Positions 16,405 to 25,514 of a DNA stretch of 64,000 bases are shown here, piece by piece. The stretch is taken from assembly GCF_000817815.1 (NCBI RefSeq), contig NZ_JPRD01000016.1:1-64000 (forward strand), in the 5' to 3' direction. The notes under the pieces were generated by a model. The model was not told the origin of the DNA. It searched no databases and saw nothing but the letters and a program-made list of their open reading frames with translations. This stretch comes from Vibrio owensii CAIM 1854 = LMG 25443 (GTDB taxonomy: Bacteria > Pseudomonadota > Gammaproteobacteria > Enterobacterales > Vibrionaceae). How positions within the stretch are numbered: position 1 is the stretch's first letter; every line of letters starts with the position of its first letter. The position numbers and the translations under genes were made by a program.

Positions 16405-16812
16405 ATGAAGAGACGCTATAGCAATGACAGCAGCGAAGAAGCTGCTATCGATATGACCCCGATGCTAGACATCGTGTTCATCATGTTGATCTTCTTTATC
16501 GTAACAACATCGTTTGTTAAAGAAGCAGGTCTTGAAGTCAATCGTCCGACGGCGAGCTCAGCGCAAACCGTTAAGAAAGGTAACATCATGGTTGCCATCG
16601 GTGCAGCGGGTGATGTTTGGGTTGATAAACGTCGTATTGAAGTTGACGCCGTACGTGCCAACATCGAACGTCTACGTGCAGAGAGCCCAGATGGCGCGGT
16701 TGTTATCCAAGCGGATACGGAAGCTAACGCTGGCGTAGTCGTGAAGGTTATGGACCAGATTAAGATGGCAGGTGTAGAAAGCATCTCCATTGCCGCAACC
16801 AATAAGGATTAA
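16405..16812 (+). CDS. exbD2: ExbD2, energiser subunit of the TonB2 complex
   Basis: The protein is 135 aa. A short cytoplasmic N-terminus precedes one membrane helix (about 18-40) carrying the conserved Asp in DMTPMLDIVFIMLIFFIVT. A periplasmic ExbD domain contains VVIQADTEANAGVVVKVMDQ. It transduces the proton-motive force with ExbB2. It ends 4 bp before the tonB2 start. Confidence 0.95.
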   Translation: MKRRYSNDSSEEAAIDMTPMLDIVFIMLIFFIVTTSFVKEAGLEVNRPTASSAQTVKKGNIMVAIGAAGDVWVDKRRIEVDAVRANIERLRAESPDGAVVIQADTEANAGVVVKVMDQIKMAGVESISIAATNKD

Positions 16813-16816
16813 GCCT

Positions 16817-17449
16817 ATGCGGTATCTGGCCTCAATTGCACTGGCGCTCATTGTCTCCCTCGGATTGTTCTGGGGGATGGACAAGCTAGTAAACAAAGAG
16901 CGCCACGAGCTAGTGTCGAATGATGACCTACGTATGGTTGAATTCATTCGCATTAAACCGGACGAAAAAATACAGGAGAAAAAACGCGAACTTCCGAAAC
17001 CACCACCACCGAAGCGTCCGCCACCGCCACCTGAAATGAAGGTGACGTCAACGGTAAAACCGGTGATGGATCAAATCCCAATGGACATGCCAAAACTTGA
17101 TCTTCCAGTTAACGTAACCGGTGGTTCAGTACTTGGACACTACACCCAAGGTGGTGGTGCTAAGTTGGCAGGTAGCGGAGGCCCAGTTCCTCTTGCGACT
17201 TTCCAGCCTCAAATGCCTCGTAAAGCAGCGAGATCGGGATTAGAAAAAGGTATCGTACTCGTAGAGTTTACGGTTAACGAACGTGGTGGCGTACAAGACG
17301 TCAAAGTCTTAAAAGAATCTCCACGTAAGTTGGGCTTGGGTAAAGCGGCGAAGAAAACTGTATCAAAGTGGACTTTCAAACCAAAAATGGTTGATGGCCA
17401 AGCGGTTAGCTCTCGTCTTTCTCAGGAAATCGAGTTCTCTACGAACTAA
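16817..17449 (+). CDS. tonB2: TonB2 energy-transducing protein
   Basis: The protein is 210 aa. It has a single N-terminal membrane anchor (about 2-22) and a short Pro/Lys linker (KPPPPKRPPPPPEM). A C-terminal TonB domain (about 125-208) contains KGIVLVEFTVNERGGVQDVK and VSKWTFKPKMVDG. It spans the periplasm and contacts TonB-dependent receptors, possibly the one encoded at 11039. ATG 16817 has AAGGA 8 nt upstream. An in-frame extension beginning within exbD2 at 16790 is unlikely because the membrane anchor starts at the chosen Met. Confidence 0.93.
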   Translation: MRYLASIALALIVSLGLFWGMDKLVNKERHELVSNDDLRMVEFIRIKPDEKIQEKKRELPKPPPPKRPPPPPEMKVTSTVKPVMDQIPMDMPKLDLPVNVTGGSVLGHYTQGGGAKLAGSGGPVPLATFQPQMPRKAARSGLEKGIVLVEFTVNERGGVQDVKVLKESPRKLGLGKAAKKTVSKWTFKPKMVDGQAVSSRLSQEIEFSTN

Positions 17450-17460
17450 GGAGTCGCAAT

Positions 17461-18675
17461 ATGAAAGCATATACTAAGTTGTTGGCTTCTCTGGTGTTTA
17501 TCTCAGGCGCGTATGGCGCGCCTGCTTTTGCCAATACTCCTGAGTTGTCTGACAGAACATTCCGAACCGTGAACAAAGTTCAGGAACTGATTGCAACTGA
17601 AAAATACTCGGATGCAATCTCTAAACTGAACTCTGCCTTGGGAAGTACCAAGAAAAAGAAATACGACCGCGCCGTGTTACTTCAACAGATGGGCTTTCTG
17701 TATTCTTTAAAGGACGATTACCCAAAAGCAGCGAAATACTTTGCTGAAGCACTCAAGTTAGATGCTTTACCAGTACTCGTAGCTCAACAGGTTCGTTATA
17801 GCCTTGCACAGCTTTATCTAGCAGAAGGCAAATTTAAGCAATCCGTTAATACAATGAACGAGTGGTTCAAGATTGCTGAAACAACAGAGGAAAAACCTCA
17901 AGCACATGCTTACATCACATTGGCAAGTGCTTACATTCAACTAGAAGATTACCGCAACGCAATTCCGCCAACCAAAAAGGCAATTGCAATGACGAAGAAC
18001 CCTAGTGAATCTTGGTATCAACTGTTGATGTCTGCTCACTATGAATTAAAGCAATTCAAAAGTGTTGCTGGCGTGCTAAAGATCTTGACTACGAAGTACC
18101 CGCAAAATAAGCGTTACTGGACTCAATTGTCTGGTATTTACATGGAACTCAAACAAGAGCGTAATGCCCTTTCGACTTTAGAAATGGCTCATAAAATGGG
18201 TCTTTTAGAGGGAGAGAAAGAGTATCTACGTTTAGTGAACTTCCAAGCTTATCAAGGTGTACCTTTCCGTGCGGCTAAAACAATGCAAACGTCGATGGAA
18301 GAAGGTCATGTTGCGCGTAATGCTGAAAACTTAGAGAAGCTAGCGTCTTTCTGGCAACAAGCTCAGGAACTGGATAAGTCGATTGAGACCTATGTCGCGG
18401 CTTACCAATTAGCACCAAAAGCCAAAACGCAGATCAAGATTGCTCGTTTGATGATCTTGGATAAGCAGTACTCTGCAGCAACCAAGTTTGCGAAGAATGC
18501 AGCTCCAGACGCCAAACGCGATGATAAAGGTGAACTGAACTACATTCGAGGCATGGCTTATTTTGAGCTCAACCAGCCAAGTAATGCACTTAAAGCAATG
18601 AAGAGTGCTGCTCAATCACCTGACATGAAAGCAGTAGCTAGCCCTTGGATAAACTTCTTAGAGTCACAAGGCTAG
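17461..18675 (+). CDS. TPR-repeat periplasmic protein of the TonB2 cluster
   Basis: The protein is 404 aa. A signal peptide ends near AFA (about residue 25). The rest is helical with tetratricopeptide-like repeats, clearest at about 80-110 (AAKYFAEALKLDALP), 145-175, 185-245 and 320-395. It starts 11 bp after tonB2 with an AAGGAG Shine-Dalgarno and ends the operon before a strong terminator. A scaffold role in the TonB2 complex is inferred from constant linkage; no biochemical function is known to me. Confidence 0.85.
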   Translation: MKAYTKLLASLVFISGAYGAPAFANTPELSDRTFRTVNKVQELIATEKYSDAISKLNSALGSTKKKKYDRAVLLQQMGFLYSLKDDYPKAAKYFAEALKLDALPVLVAQQVRYSLAQLYLAEGKFKQSVNTMNEWFKIAETTEEKPQAHAYITLASAYIQLEDYRNAIPPTKKAIAMTKNPSESWYQLLMSAHYELKQFKSVAGVLKILTTKYPQNKRYWTQLSGIYMELKQERNALSTLEMAHKMGLLEGEKEYLRLVNFQAYQGVPFRAAKTMQTSMEEGHVARNAENLEKLASFWQQAQELDKSIETYVAAYQLAPKAKTQIKIARLMILDKQYSAATKFAKNAAPDAKRDDKGELNYIRGMAYFELNQPSNALKAMKSAAQSPDMKAVASPWINFLESQG

Positions 18676-19653
<978 letters not shown>

Positions 19654-19731
19654 TTCTGCGCAGAAACACAAATTTTCGCTTCTTTATTACGGTAAGGAAG
19701 CTTATATTGCTTATATAGAAAGTCATTGTTG

Positions 19732-19760
19732 TTGCACGTCTTATCGCTAGTAAATATTAC
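19732..19760 (+). promoter_or_regulatory. Candidate sigma70 promoter for rpoZ-spoT
   Basis: TTGCAC and TATTAC are separated by 17 bp, 57 bp before the rpoZ ATG, in a 163-bp gap after gmk that has no terminator hairpin. It suggests rpoZ can be transcribed apart from gmk. Confidence 0.4.
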
Positions 19761-19816
19761 GCTGAGACTGTATACTTTCTCGTCATTCAAAATTTAGTTA
19801 ACTATTTGGAGTCCTC

Positions 19817-20089
19817 ATGGCACGCGTAACTGTTCAAGACGCTGTTGAAAAAGTTGGCAACCGTTTCGACCTAGTACTGATTGCGGCTCGCCGCGCTCGT
19901 CAAATGCAAACTGGCGGTAAAGATGCACTAGTGCCAGAAGAGAACGATAAGCCAACGGTTATCGCTCTACGCGAAATCGAAGAAGGTTTAATTACTAAAG
20001 AAGTTCTAGACGCTCGTGAACGTCAAGAACAGCAAGAGCAAGAAGCGGCAGAGCTAGCGGCAGTAAGCAGCATCGCTCACAACCGTTAA
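19817..20089 (+). CDS. rpoZ: RNA polymerase omega subunit
   Basis: The protein is 90 aa, with the invariant [19 protein letters not shown] start and [15 protein letters not shown]. Omega assists assembly of the beta' subunit and forms one of the (p)ppGpp-binding sites on RNA polymerase. The spoT gene follows after 39 bp. Shine-Dalgarno GGAG lies before ATG 19817. Confidence 0.98.
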   Translation: MARVTVQDAVEKVGNRFDLVLIAARRARQMQTGGKDALVPEENDKPTVIALREIEEGLITKEVLDARERQEQQEQEAAELAAVSSIAHNR

Positions 20090-20128
20090 TTCTGACTTTA
20101 GAATTCAACAACCTCCCGGGCCTATAAT

Positions 20129-22249
20129 TTGTATCTATTCGATAGCCTCAAAGACGTTGCCCAAGAATACCTAACAGAGCCTCAAATTGAGGCTCTGCGT
20201 CAATCTTATGTGGTAGCAAGAGATGCCCATGAAGGGCAAACCCGCTCAAGCGGTGAACCATACATCATCCACCCAGTCGCTGTGGCTCGAATCTTGGCCG
20301 AAATGCGCCTCGATATCGAAACCCTCCAAGCTGCTTTGCTGCATGACGTCATCGAAGACTGTGACGTTACAAAAGAAGATCTCGAAGAGAAATTCGGCAA
20401 TACCGTCGCTGAGCTGGTTGATGGTGTATCTAAACTGGACAAACTCAAATTCCGCGATAGGAAAGAGGCTCAAGCCGAGAACTTCCGTAAGATGGTTCTG
20501 GCGATGGTGCAAGACATCCGCGTTATCCTGATCAAACTGGCTGACCGTACGCACAACATGCGCACGTTAGGTGCCCTGCGCCCTGACAAAAAACGCCGTA
20601 TTGCTCGCGAAACACTGGAAATCTACGCGCCACTGGCTCACCGTCTTGGTATTCACAATATCAAAACGGAACTTGAGGAGCTTGGCTTCGAAGCGCTTTA
20701 CCCGAATCGCTACCGCGTTCTAAAAGAAGTGGTAAGAGCGGCACGTGGTAATCGTAAAGAGATGATCCAACGTATTCACAGCGAAATTGAAGGTCGACTC
20801 GAAGATGTTGGCTTGAATGCGCGCGTGTTAGGTCGTGAAAAAAACCTGTTCTCCATCTATAACAAGATGAAAACCAAAGAACAGCGTTTCCACACCATCA
20901 TGGATATCTACGCTTTCCGAGTGGTTGTTGATACTGCCGATACTTGTTATCGCGTTCTAGGCCAAGTACACAGCTTGTATAAGCCGCGTCCTGGTCGTAT
21001 GAAAGATTACATTGCGGTACCAAAAGCGAACGGCTACCAATCGCTGCATACTTCTATGGTTGGCCCACATGGCGTGCCAGTTGAAGTTCAGATCCGTACC
21101 GAAGATATGGATCAAATGGCGGACAAAGGTGTCGCTGCGCACTGGTCATACAAAGACAAGGGCGATAAGTCTGGCACAACAGCGCAAATGAAAGCTCAGC
21201 GTTGGATGCAAAGCCTGCTTGAGCTACAACAAAGCGCCGGTAACTCATTCGAATTCATTGAAAACGTAAAATCGGATCTGTTCCCAGATGAGATTTACGT
21301 CTTCACACCAAAAGGTCGTATCGTTGAATTGCCATTAGGCGCAACGGCTGTCGACTTTGCCTATGCCGTACATACTGATGTCGGTAACTCTTGTGTTGGT
21401 GCTCGTGTTGACCGTAACCCTTACCCACTAAGTAAGGCACTGAAGAACGGTCAAACAGTAGAAATCATCAGTGCACCAGGTGCGCGTCCAAACGCAGCTT
21501 GGTTGAACTATGTCGTGACTTCTCGCGCTCGCACTAAGATTCGTCAAGTATTGAAGACCATGCGTCGTGAAGAGTCGATTACCTTAGGGCGTCGTCTACT
21601 GAATCACGCTTTAGGTCGTCATTCGATTGATTCAATCTACCCAGAAAACATCCAAGAAGTGCTGACTGATCTGCGCCTAGAAAGCGTCGATGATCTGCTA
21701 GCAGCCATTGGTTTGGGTGAATTGATGAGTATCGTCATCGCGCGTCGCTTACTAGGTGACACTGATGAATTGACCACCACAAGCTCAATTCCAAACGAGT
21801 CTAACAAGAAACTGCCAATCCGTGGTGCAGAAGGTCTGCTACTGACTTTCGCAAATTGTTGTCACCCTATCCCGGATGACCACATCATTGCTCACGTATC
21901 ACCAGGTCGTGGTCTTGTCGTTCACCGTGAAACGTGTCCAAACGTTCGCGGATACCAGAAAGAACCAGACAAATACATGGCAGTCGCTTGGTCTGAAGAG
22001 TACGACAAAGAGTTCATTGCTGAACTGAAAGTCGATATGCTCAATAACCAAGGTGCGCTAGCGGAATTGACCAATGTGATTTCGAAAACCGGTTCGAACA
22101 TTCACGGTCTTTCAACCGAAGAACGCGACGGTCGTTTGTACACCGTTACCGTTCTGCTAACCACCAAAGATCGTGTTCACCTTGCTGGCATTATGCGTAA
22201 GATTAAAACCATGCCACAGGCGACTCGAGTCAGACGAAGAAAGAACTAA
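20129..22249 (+). CDS. spoT: Bifunctional (p)ppGpp synthetase/hydrolase SpoT
   Basis: The protein is 706 aa. An HD hydrolase domain (about 25-195, with LLHDVIEDCD and KLADRTHNMRTLGALRPDK) is followed by a synthetase domain (about 230-350), a TGS domain (about 385-445), a CxxC-type helical region (FANCCHPIPDDHIIAHVSPG) and a C-terminal ACT domain (about 630-706). It balances ppGpp synthesis and breakdown under carbon, fatty-acid and iron stress. The start is TTG, and its MYLFDSLKDVAQEYL begins like E. coli SpoT. There is no evident Shine-Dalgarno, so initiation may be weak or coupled to rpoZ. Confidence 0.97.
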   Translation: MYLFDSLKDVAQEYLTEPQIEALRQSYVVARDAHEGQTRSSGEPYIIHPVAVARILAEMRLDIETLQAALLHDVIEDCDVTKEDLEEKFGNTVAELVDGVSKLDKLKFRDRKEAQAENFRKMVLAMVQDIRVILIKLADRTHNMRTLGALRPDKKRRIARETLEIYAPLAHRLGIHNIKTELEELGFEALYPNRYRVLKEVVRAARGNRKEMIQRIHSEIEGRLEDVGLNARVLGREKNLFSIYNKMKTKEQRFHTIMDIYAFRVVVDTADTCYRVLGQVHSLYKPRPGRMKDYIAVPKANGYQSLHTSMVGPHGVPVEVQIRTEDMDQMADKGVAAHWSYKDKGDKSGTTAQMKAQRWMQSLLELQQSAGNSFEFIENVKSDLFPDEIYVFTPKGRIVELPLGATAVDFAYAVHTDVGNSCVGARVDRNPYPLSKALKNGQTVEIISAPGARPNAAWLNYVVTSRARTKIRQVLKTMRREESITLGRRLLNHALGRHSIDSIYPENIQEVLTDLRLESVDDLLAAIGLGELMSIVIARRLLGDTDELTTTSSIPNESNKKLPIRGAEGLLLTFANCCHPIPDDHIIAHVSPGRGLVVHRETCPNVRGYQKEPDKYMAVAWSEEYDKEFIAELKVDMLNNQGALAELTNVISKTGSNIHGLSTEERDGRLYTVTVLLTTKDRVHLAGIMRKIKTMPQATRVRRRKN

Positions 22250-22254
22250 ACTCT

Positions 22255-22287
22255 ATCGCCACCCACACTCTGGGTGGCGATTTTTTT
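22255..22287 (+). terminator. Terminator after spoT
   Basis: ATCGCCACCCA (22255-22265) and TGGGTGGCGAT (22271-22281) form an 11-bp stem with a 5-nt loop, followed by a T run. It lies only 16 bp before trmH, so it must reduce read-through from spoT into trmH. Confidence 0.9.
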
Positions 22288-22302
22288 ATATCCCTATTTA
22301 TT

Positions 22303-22986
22303 ATGAATTTAGAACGTTACAACCGCATTCATCAGGTGCTAAAAGCACGCCAAACCGACCTCACTCTGTGCCTTGAAGAAGTTCATAAGCCGAACAACGT
22401 TTCTGCCGTGATCCGCACAGCAGACGCAACAGGCTTACACAAAGTTCATGCGATTTGGCCCGACAAAATGCGCACACTGACCCACACCTCAGCAGGAGCT
22501 CGCAATTGGGTTGAAGTGGATACCCACGATTCGATTGAAACTGCGATTACCGAGCTCAAAGCACAAGGCATGCAAGTTCTGGTCACTAACCTTTCGGACA
22601 CCGCGGTCGACTTTCGTGAAATCGACTACACCAAGCCAACGGCTATCATTCTGGGTAGCGAAAAAATTGGTGCTTCAGAGCAAGCGAAGAAACTCGCAGA
22701 CCAAGACATCATTATTCCAATGATCGGTATGGTGCAGTCTTTGAATGTCTCAGTCGCCAGTGCTGTGATTCTTTATGAAGCGCAGCGTCAGCGTGAAGCC
22801 GCTGGCATGTACGAACGTGAAGAGAGCGCTCTACCAAAAGAAACCATCAACCGCATTTTGTTCGAGCGTGGCCATCCTGTCTTAGCAAAGGTAGCGAAGC
22901 GCAAAGGGCTAGAGTATCCACAACTTGATGACGAAGGCCAAATCGTGGCTGACGAATCATGGTGGAAAGAGATGCAGAAAAAATAG
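22303..22986 (+). CDS. trmH: tRNA (guanosine-18-2'-O)-methyltransferase
   Basis: The protein is 227 aa, a SPOUT methyltransferase. Motif 1 is NVSAVIRTADATGLHKVHAIWP, motif 2 is ILGSEKIGASE and motif 3 is MIGMVQSLNVSVASAVILYE. A C-terminal tRNA-binding extension follows. It methylates the ribose of G18 in the D-loop of tRNA. It sits in the conserved spoT-trmH-recG order but behind a strong terminator. The start ATG 22303 is in an A+T-rich leader with no clear Shine-Dalgarno. Confidence 0.96.
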   Translation: MNLERYNRIHQVLKARQTDLTLCLEEVHKPNNVSAVIRTADATGLHKVHAIWPDKMRTLTHTSAGARNWVEVDTHDSIETAITELKAQGMQVLVTNLSDTAVDFREIDYTKPTAIILGSEKIGASEQAKKLADQDIIIPMIGMVQSLNVSVASAVILYEAQRQREAAGMYEREESALPKETINRILFERGHPVLAKVAKRKGLEYPQLDDEGQIVADESWWKEMQKK

Positions 22987-22996
22987 ATAGACTCGA

Positions 22997-23061
22997 GAGG
23001 CGAGAACGCTTTGCTTCGAGATAACCTCATATCACAAATCGCTATGGTTCTTTCTCGCCTC
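22997..23061. repeat. Inverted repeat after trmH
   Basis: GAGGCGAGA (22997-23005) and TCTCGCCTC (23053-23061) are perfect 9-bp arms 47 nt apart, starting 10 bp after the trmH stop. They could close a larger 3' structure. No T run follows. Confidence 0.4.
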
Positions 23062-23154
23062 ACTGGTTAGGTTTGCTTCCGCGCTTTCGAATCTCGGAGC
23101 GTAAGCGTTCCCATATCCCTTCCTCTAACTTAATCCTGTACAAAAACACAGCTT

Positions 23155-23184
23155 AGTGGTTAACATACTGCTATGTTAACTACT
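23155..23184. promoter_or_regulatory. 30-bp dyad immediately upstream of recG
   Basis: AGTGGTTAACATA and TATGTTAACTACT pair across a 4-nt centre (CTGC) with one mismatch in 13; the inner 9 bp are perfect. It ends 14 nt before the recG ATG, next to a weak TTGAG ribosome-binding site. It could be a repressor operator or an RNA hairpin that limits recG translation. It does not match a LexA box. Confidence 0.6.
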
Positions 23185-23198
23185 TTCTTGAGCCCACT

Positions 23199-25280
23199 AT
23201 GTCTGCCCAAATGTTATCTGCTGTTCCTTTAACCTCTCTGTCTGGAGTTGGCGCCAAAGTCGCAGAAAAACTCGCCAAAGTTGGTTTGCATAGCGTTCAA
23301 GATCTACTGTTTCATCTTCCTCTTCGTTACGAAGATCGCACTCGCATTTACCCAATCGCCAAACTGCATGCCGGACTTTGGGCGGCGGTACAGGGCAAAG
23401 TTATGGCTGTCGATACTACTTTCGGCAAACGCAAAATGCTGACGGTAAAAATCAGCGACGGCAATGGCACGATTACTCTACGCTTTTTTAACTTTACTGC
23501 CGCGATGAAGAACAATTTCTCGAATGGTAAGTTAGTACACGCTTACGGTGAAATTAAGCGTGGCGGTATGGGCTTAGAAATTGTTCACCCTGACTACAAG
23601 TTTTATGTAAGTGAACAAAAGCCGGATGTGGAACAAAGCTTAACCCCCGTTTATCCAACCACCGATGGATTGCGTCAAATCACTTTGCGTAATCTGACGG
23701 AACAAGCTTTATCACTCCTCGATAAAGCCGCAGTACAAGAATTGCTACCTTCTGGTTTGTACAATCACCAGATCACTATGTCGCAAGCGCTGCATACGAT
23801 TCATCGTCCACCTCCAACTATTAATTTGGATGAGTTTGATGAAGGCAAGCACCCTGCTCAAATTCGTTTGATCATGGAAGAGTTACTGGCGCAGAACCTC
23901 TCAATGTTGGCAGTGCGCAGCAAAGGACAACAAGACGTTGCATTACCTTTAGCGTCGTGTGACTCGCTGAAAAAGCAACTACTAGCTCAATTGCCCTTCT
24001 CACCGACCAATGCTCAAGCACGAGTCGTTAAAGAAATTGAAGCTGACTTAGAAAAAACGCACCCAATGATGCGCCTTGTTCAAGGTGACGTAGGCTCGGG
24101 GAAAACTTTAGTTGCTGCGCTTGCTGCCGTCAGAGCCATTGAACACGGCTATCAAGTCGCTTTAATGGCACCGACCGAGCTGCTCGCCGAACAGCACGCG
24201 ATCAACTTCGCTAATTGGTTTGAGAAAATGGGTATTCAGGTCGGTTGGCTAGCTGGAAAATTAAAAGGTAAAGCCAAAGAAGCCGAATTGGCGCGTATTG
24301 CCAGTGGTGAAGCGCAAATGGTCGTGGGTACTCACGCTCTCTTCCAAGAACATGTTGAGTTCCATCATCTTGCTTTGGTCATTATTGATGAACAGCACCG
24401 CTTTGGTGTCCACCAGCGCTTAGAGCTACGCGAGAAAGGCGCAAAACAAGGCGCTTATCCGCACCAGCTCATCATGACAGCAACGCCAATTCCGCGAACA
24501 TTAGCCATGACAGCTTATGCTGACTTAGAAACGTCGGTGATTGATGAGTTACCGCCAGGTCGAACACCAATCCAAACCGTCGCGATTCCAGACACCAAAC
24601 GCGATGATATCGTCGAACGAGTGCGCAATGCCTGCTTAAACGAAGGCAAACAAGCGTATTGGGTATGTACCTTGATTGATGAGTCCGAAGTCTTGGAGGC
24701 TCAAGCCGCCGCTGATACCGCAGAAGAGCTGCAACGTAAACTGCCTGACGTAAAAATTGGTCTCGTGCACGGACGAATGAAGCCCACTGAGAAGCAAGCG
24801 GTGATGCAGGATTTCAAAGACAACAAGCTGCATTTACTGGTCGCAACGACAGTGATTGAAGTAGGCGTAGACGTACCCAATTCCAGCCTGATGATTATCG
24901 AAAACCCAGAGCGTTTAGGTTTGGCTCAGTTGCACCAGCTTAGAGGTCGTGTTGGTCGAGGTTCAGTGGCGAGCCATTGTGTATTGCTGTATCACTCGCC
25001 ACTATCAAAAACCGCCCAAAAACGTTTAGGCGTATTACGTGAAAGCAACGACGGCTTCTTGATTGCACAGAAAGACTTAGAGATTCGTGGACCGGGTGAG
25101 CTTCTAGGTACCAAACAAACTGGCTTGGCAGATTTTAAAATTGCCGACTTAGTGCGAGATCAGCGCTTAATTCCGGAAGTTCAACGTATTGCGCGTTACA
25201 TTCATGACAACTACCCAACGAATGCGACAGCAATTATTGACCGTTGGTTGGGTGAGCGTGACATTTACTCTAAGGCGTAA
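23199..25280 (+). CDS. recG: ATP-dependent DNA helicase RecG
   Basis: The protein is 693 aa, full length. The N-terminal wedge/OB domain (about 1-160) contains LSGVGAKVAEKLAKVG. The helicase domain has Walker A LVQGDVGSGKTLVA, DEQH box IIDEQHRFGVHQR, motif III MTATPIPRTLAMT, motif VI QLRGRVGRG, and the RecG-specific C-terminal TRG region (LEIRGPGELLGTKQTGL). It remodels stalled replication forks and Holliday junctions. It follows trmH after a 212-bp gap containing two inverted repeats, so it is probably regulated on its own. Confidence 0.98.
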   Translation: MSAQMLSAVPLTSLSGVGAKVAEKLAKVGLHSVQDLLFHLPLRYEDRTRIYPIAKLHAGLWAAVQGKVMAVDTTFGKRKMLTVKISDGNGTITLRFFNFTAAMKNNFSNGKLVHAYGEIKRGGMGLEIVHPDYKFYVSEQKPDVEQSLTPVYPTTDGLRQITLRNLTEQALSLLDKAAVQELLPSGLYNHQITMSQALHTIHRPPPTINLDEFDEGKHPAQIRLIMEELLAQNLSMLAVRSKGQQDVALPLASCDSLKKQLLAQLPFSPTNAQARVVKEIEADLEKTHPMMRLVQGDVGSGKTLVAALAAVRAIEHGYQVALMAPTELLAEQHAINFANWFEKMGIQVGWLAGKLKGKAKEAELARIASGEAQMVVGTHALFQEHVEFHHLALVIIDEQHRFGVHQRLELREKGAKQGAYPHQLIMTATPIPRTLAMTAYADLETSVIDELPPGRTPIQTVAIPDTKRDDIVERVRNACLNEGKQAYWVCTLIDESEVLEAQAAADTAEELQRKLPDVKIGLVHGRMKPTEKQAVMQDFKDNKLHLLVATTVIEVGVDVPNSSLMIIENPERLGLAQLHQLRGRVGRGSVASHCVLLYHSPLSKTAQKRLGVLRESNDGFLIAQKDLEIRGPGELLGTKQTGLADFKIADLVRDQRLIPEVQRIARYIHDNYPTNATAIIDRWLGERDIYSKA

Positions 25281-25294
25281 GCGCTTCTATTCTC

Positions 25295-25355
25295 ACCGAC
25301 CCTCACTCCATTAATAAACCTCCTTACAGACACTGTTCTGTAAGGTCGGTTTTGC
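25295..25355 (+). terminator. Two-tier hairpin, probable recG terminator
   Basis: An inner stem CCTTACAGA/TCTGTAAGG (25322-25330 with 25337-25345) is flanked by ACCGACC (25295-25301) and GGTCGGT (25344-25350), which is followed by T residues. The two stems compete for two bases or stack as one structure. Either way a terminator fits. Confidence 0.6.
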
Positions 25356-25514
25356 ATACATTCATTGCACCAATGAATCTCTCATTTAATAAAAGCCAAC
25401 TCGACTTTATTCAATAATTACGACAAGTTAGAGCAAGTAAACTCTACATAAAGTTAATACTCCAAGCGGATATAAAAAACGTCATAAATACACAATGTCA
25501 TCAAGGATAGATGC

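Noticed and set aside
23155..23184. LexA (SOS) box before recG
   Set aside because: The dyad lacks the CTGT-N8-ACAG pattern.
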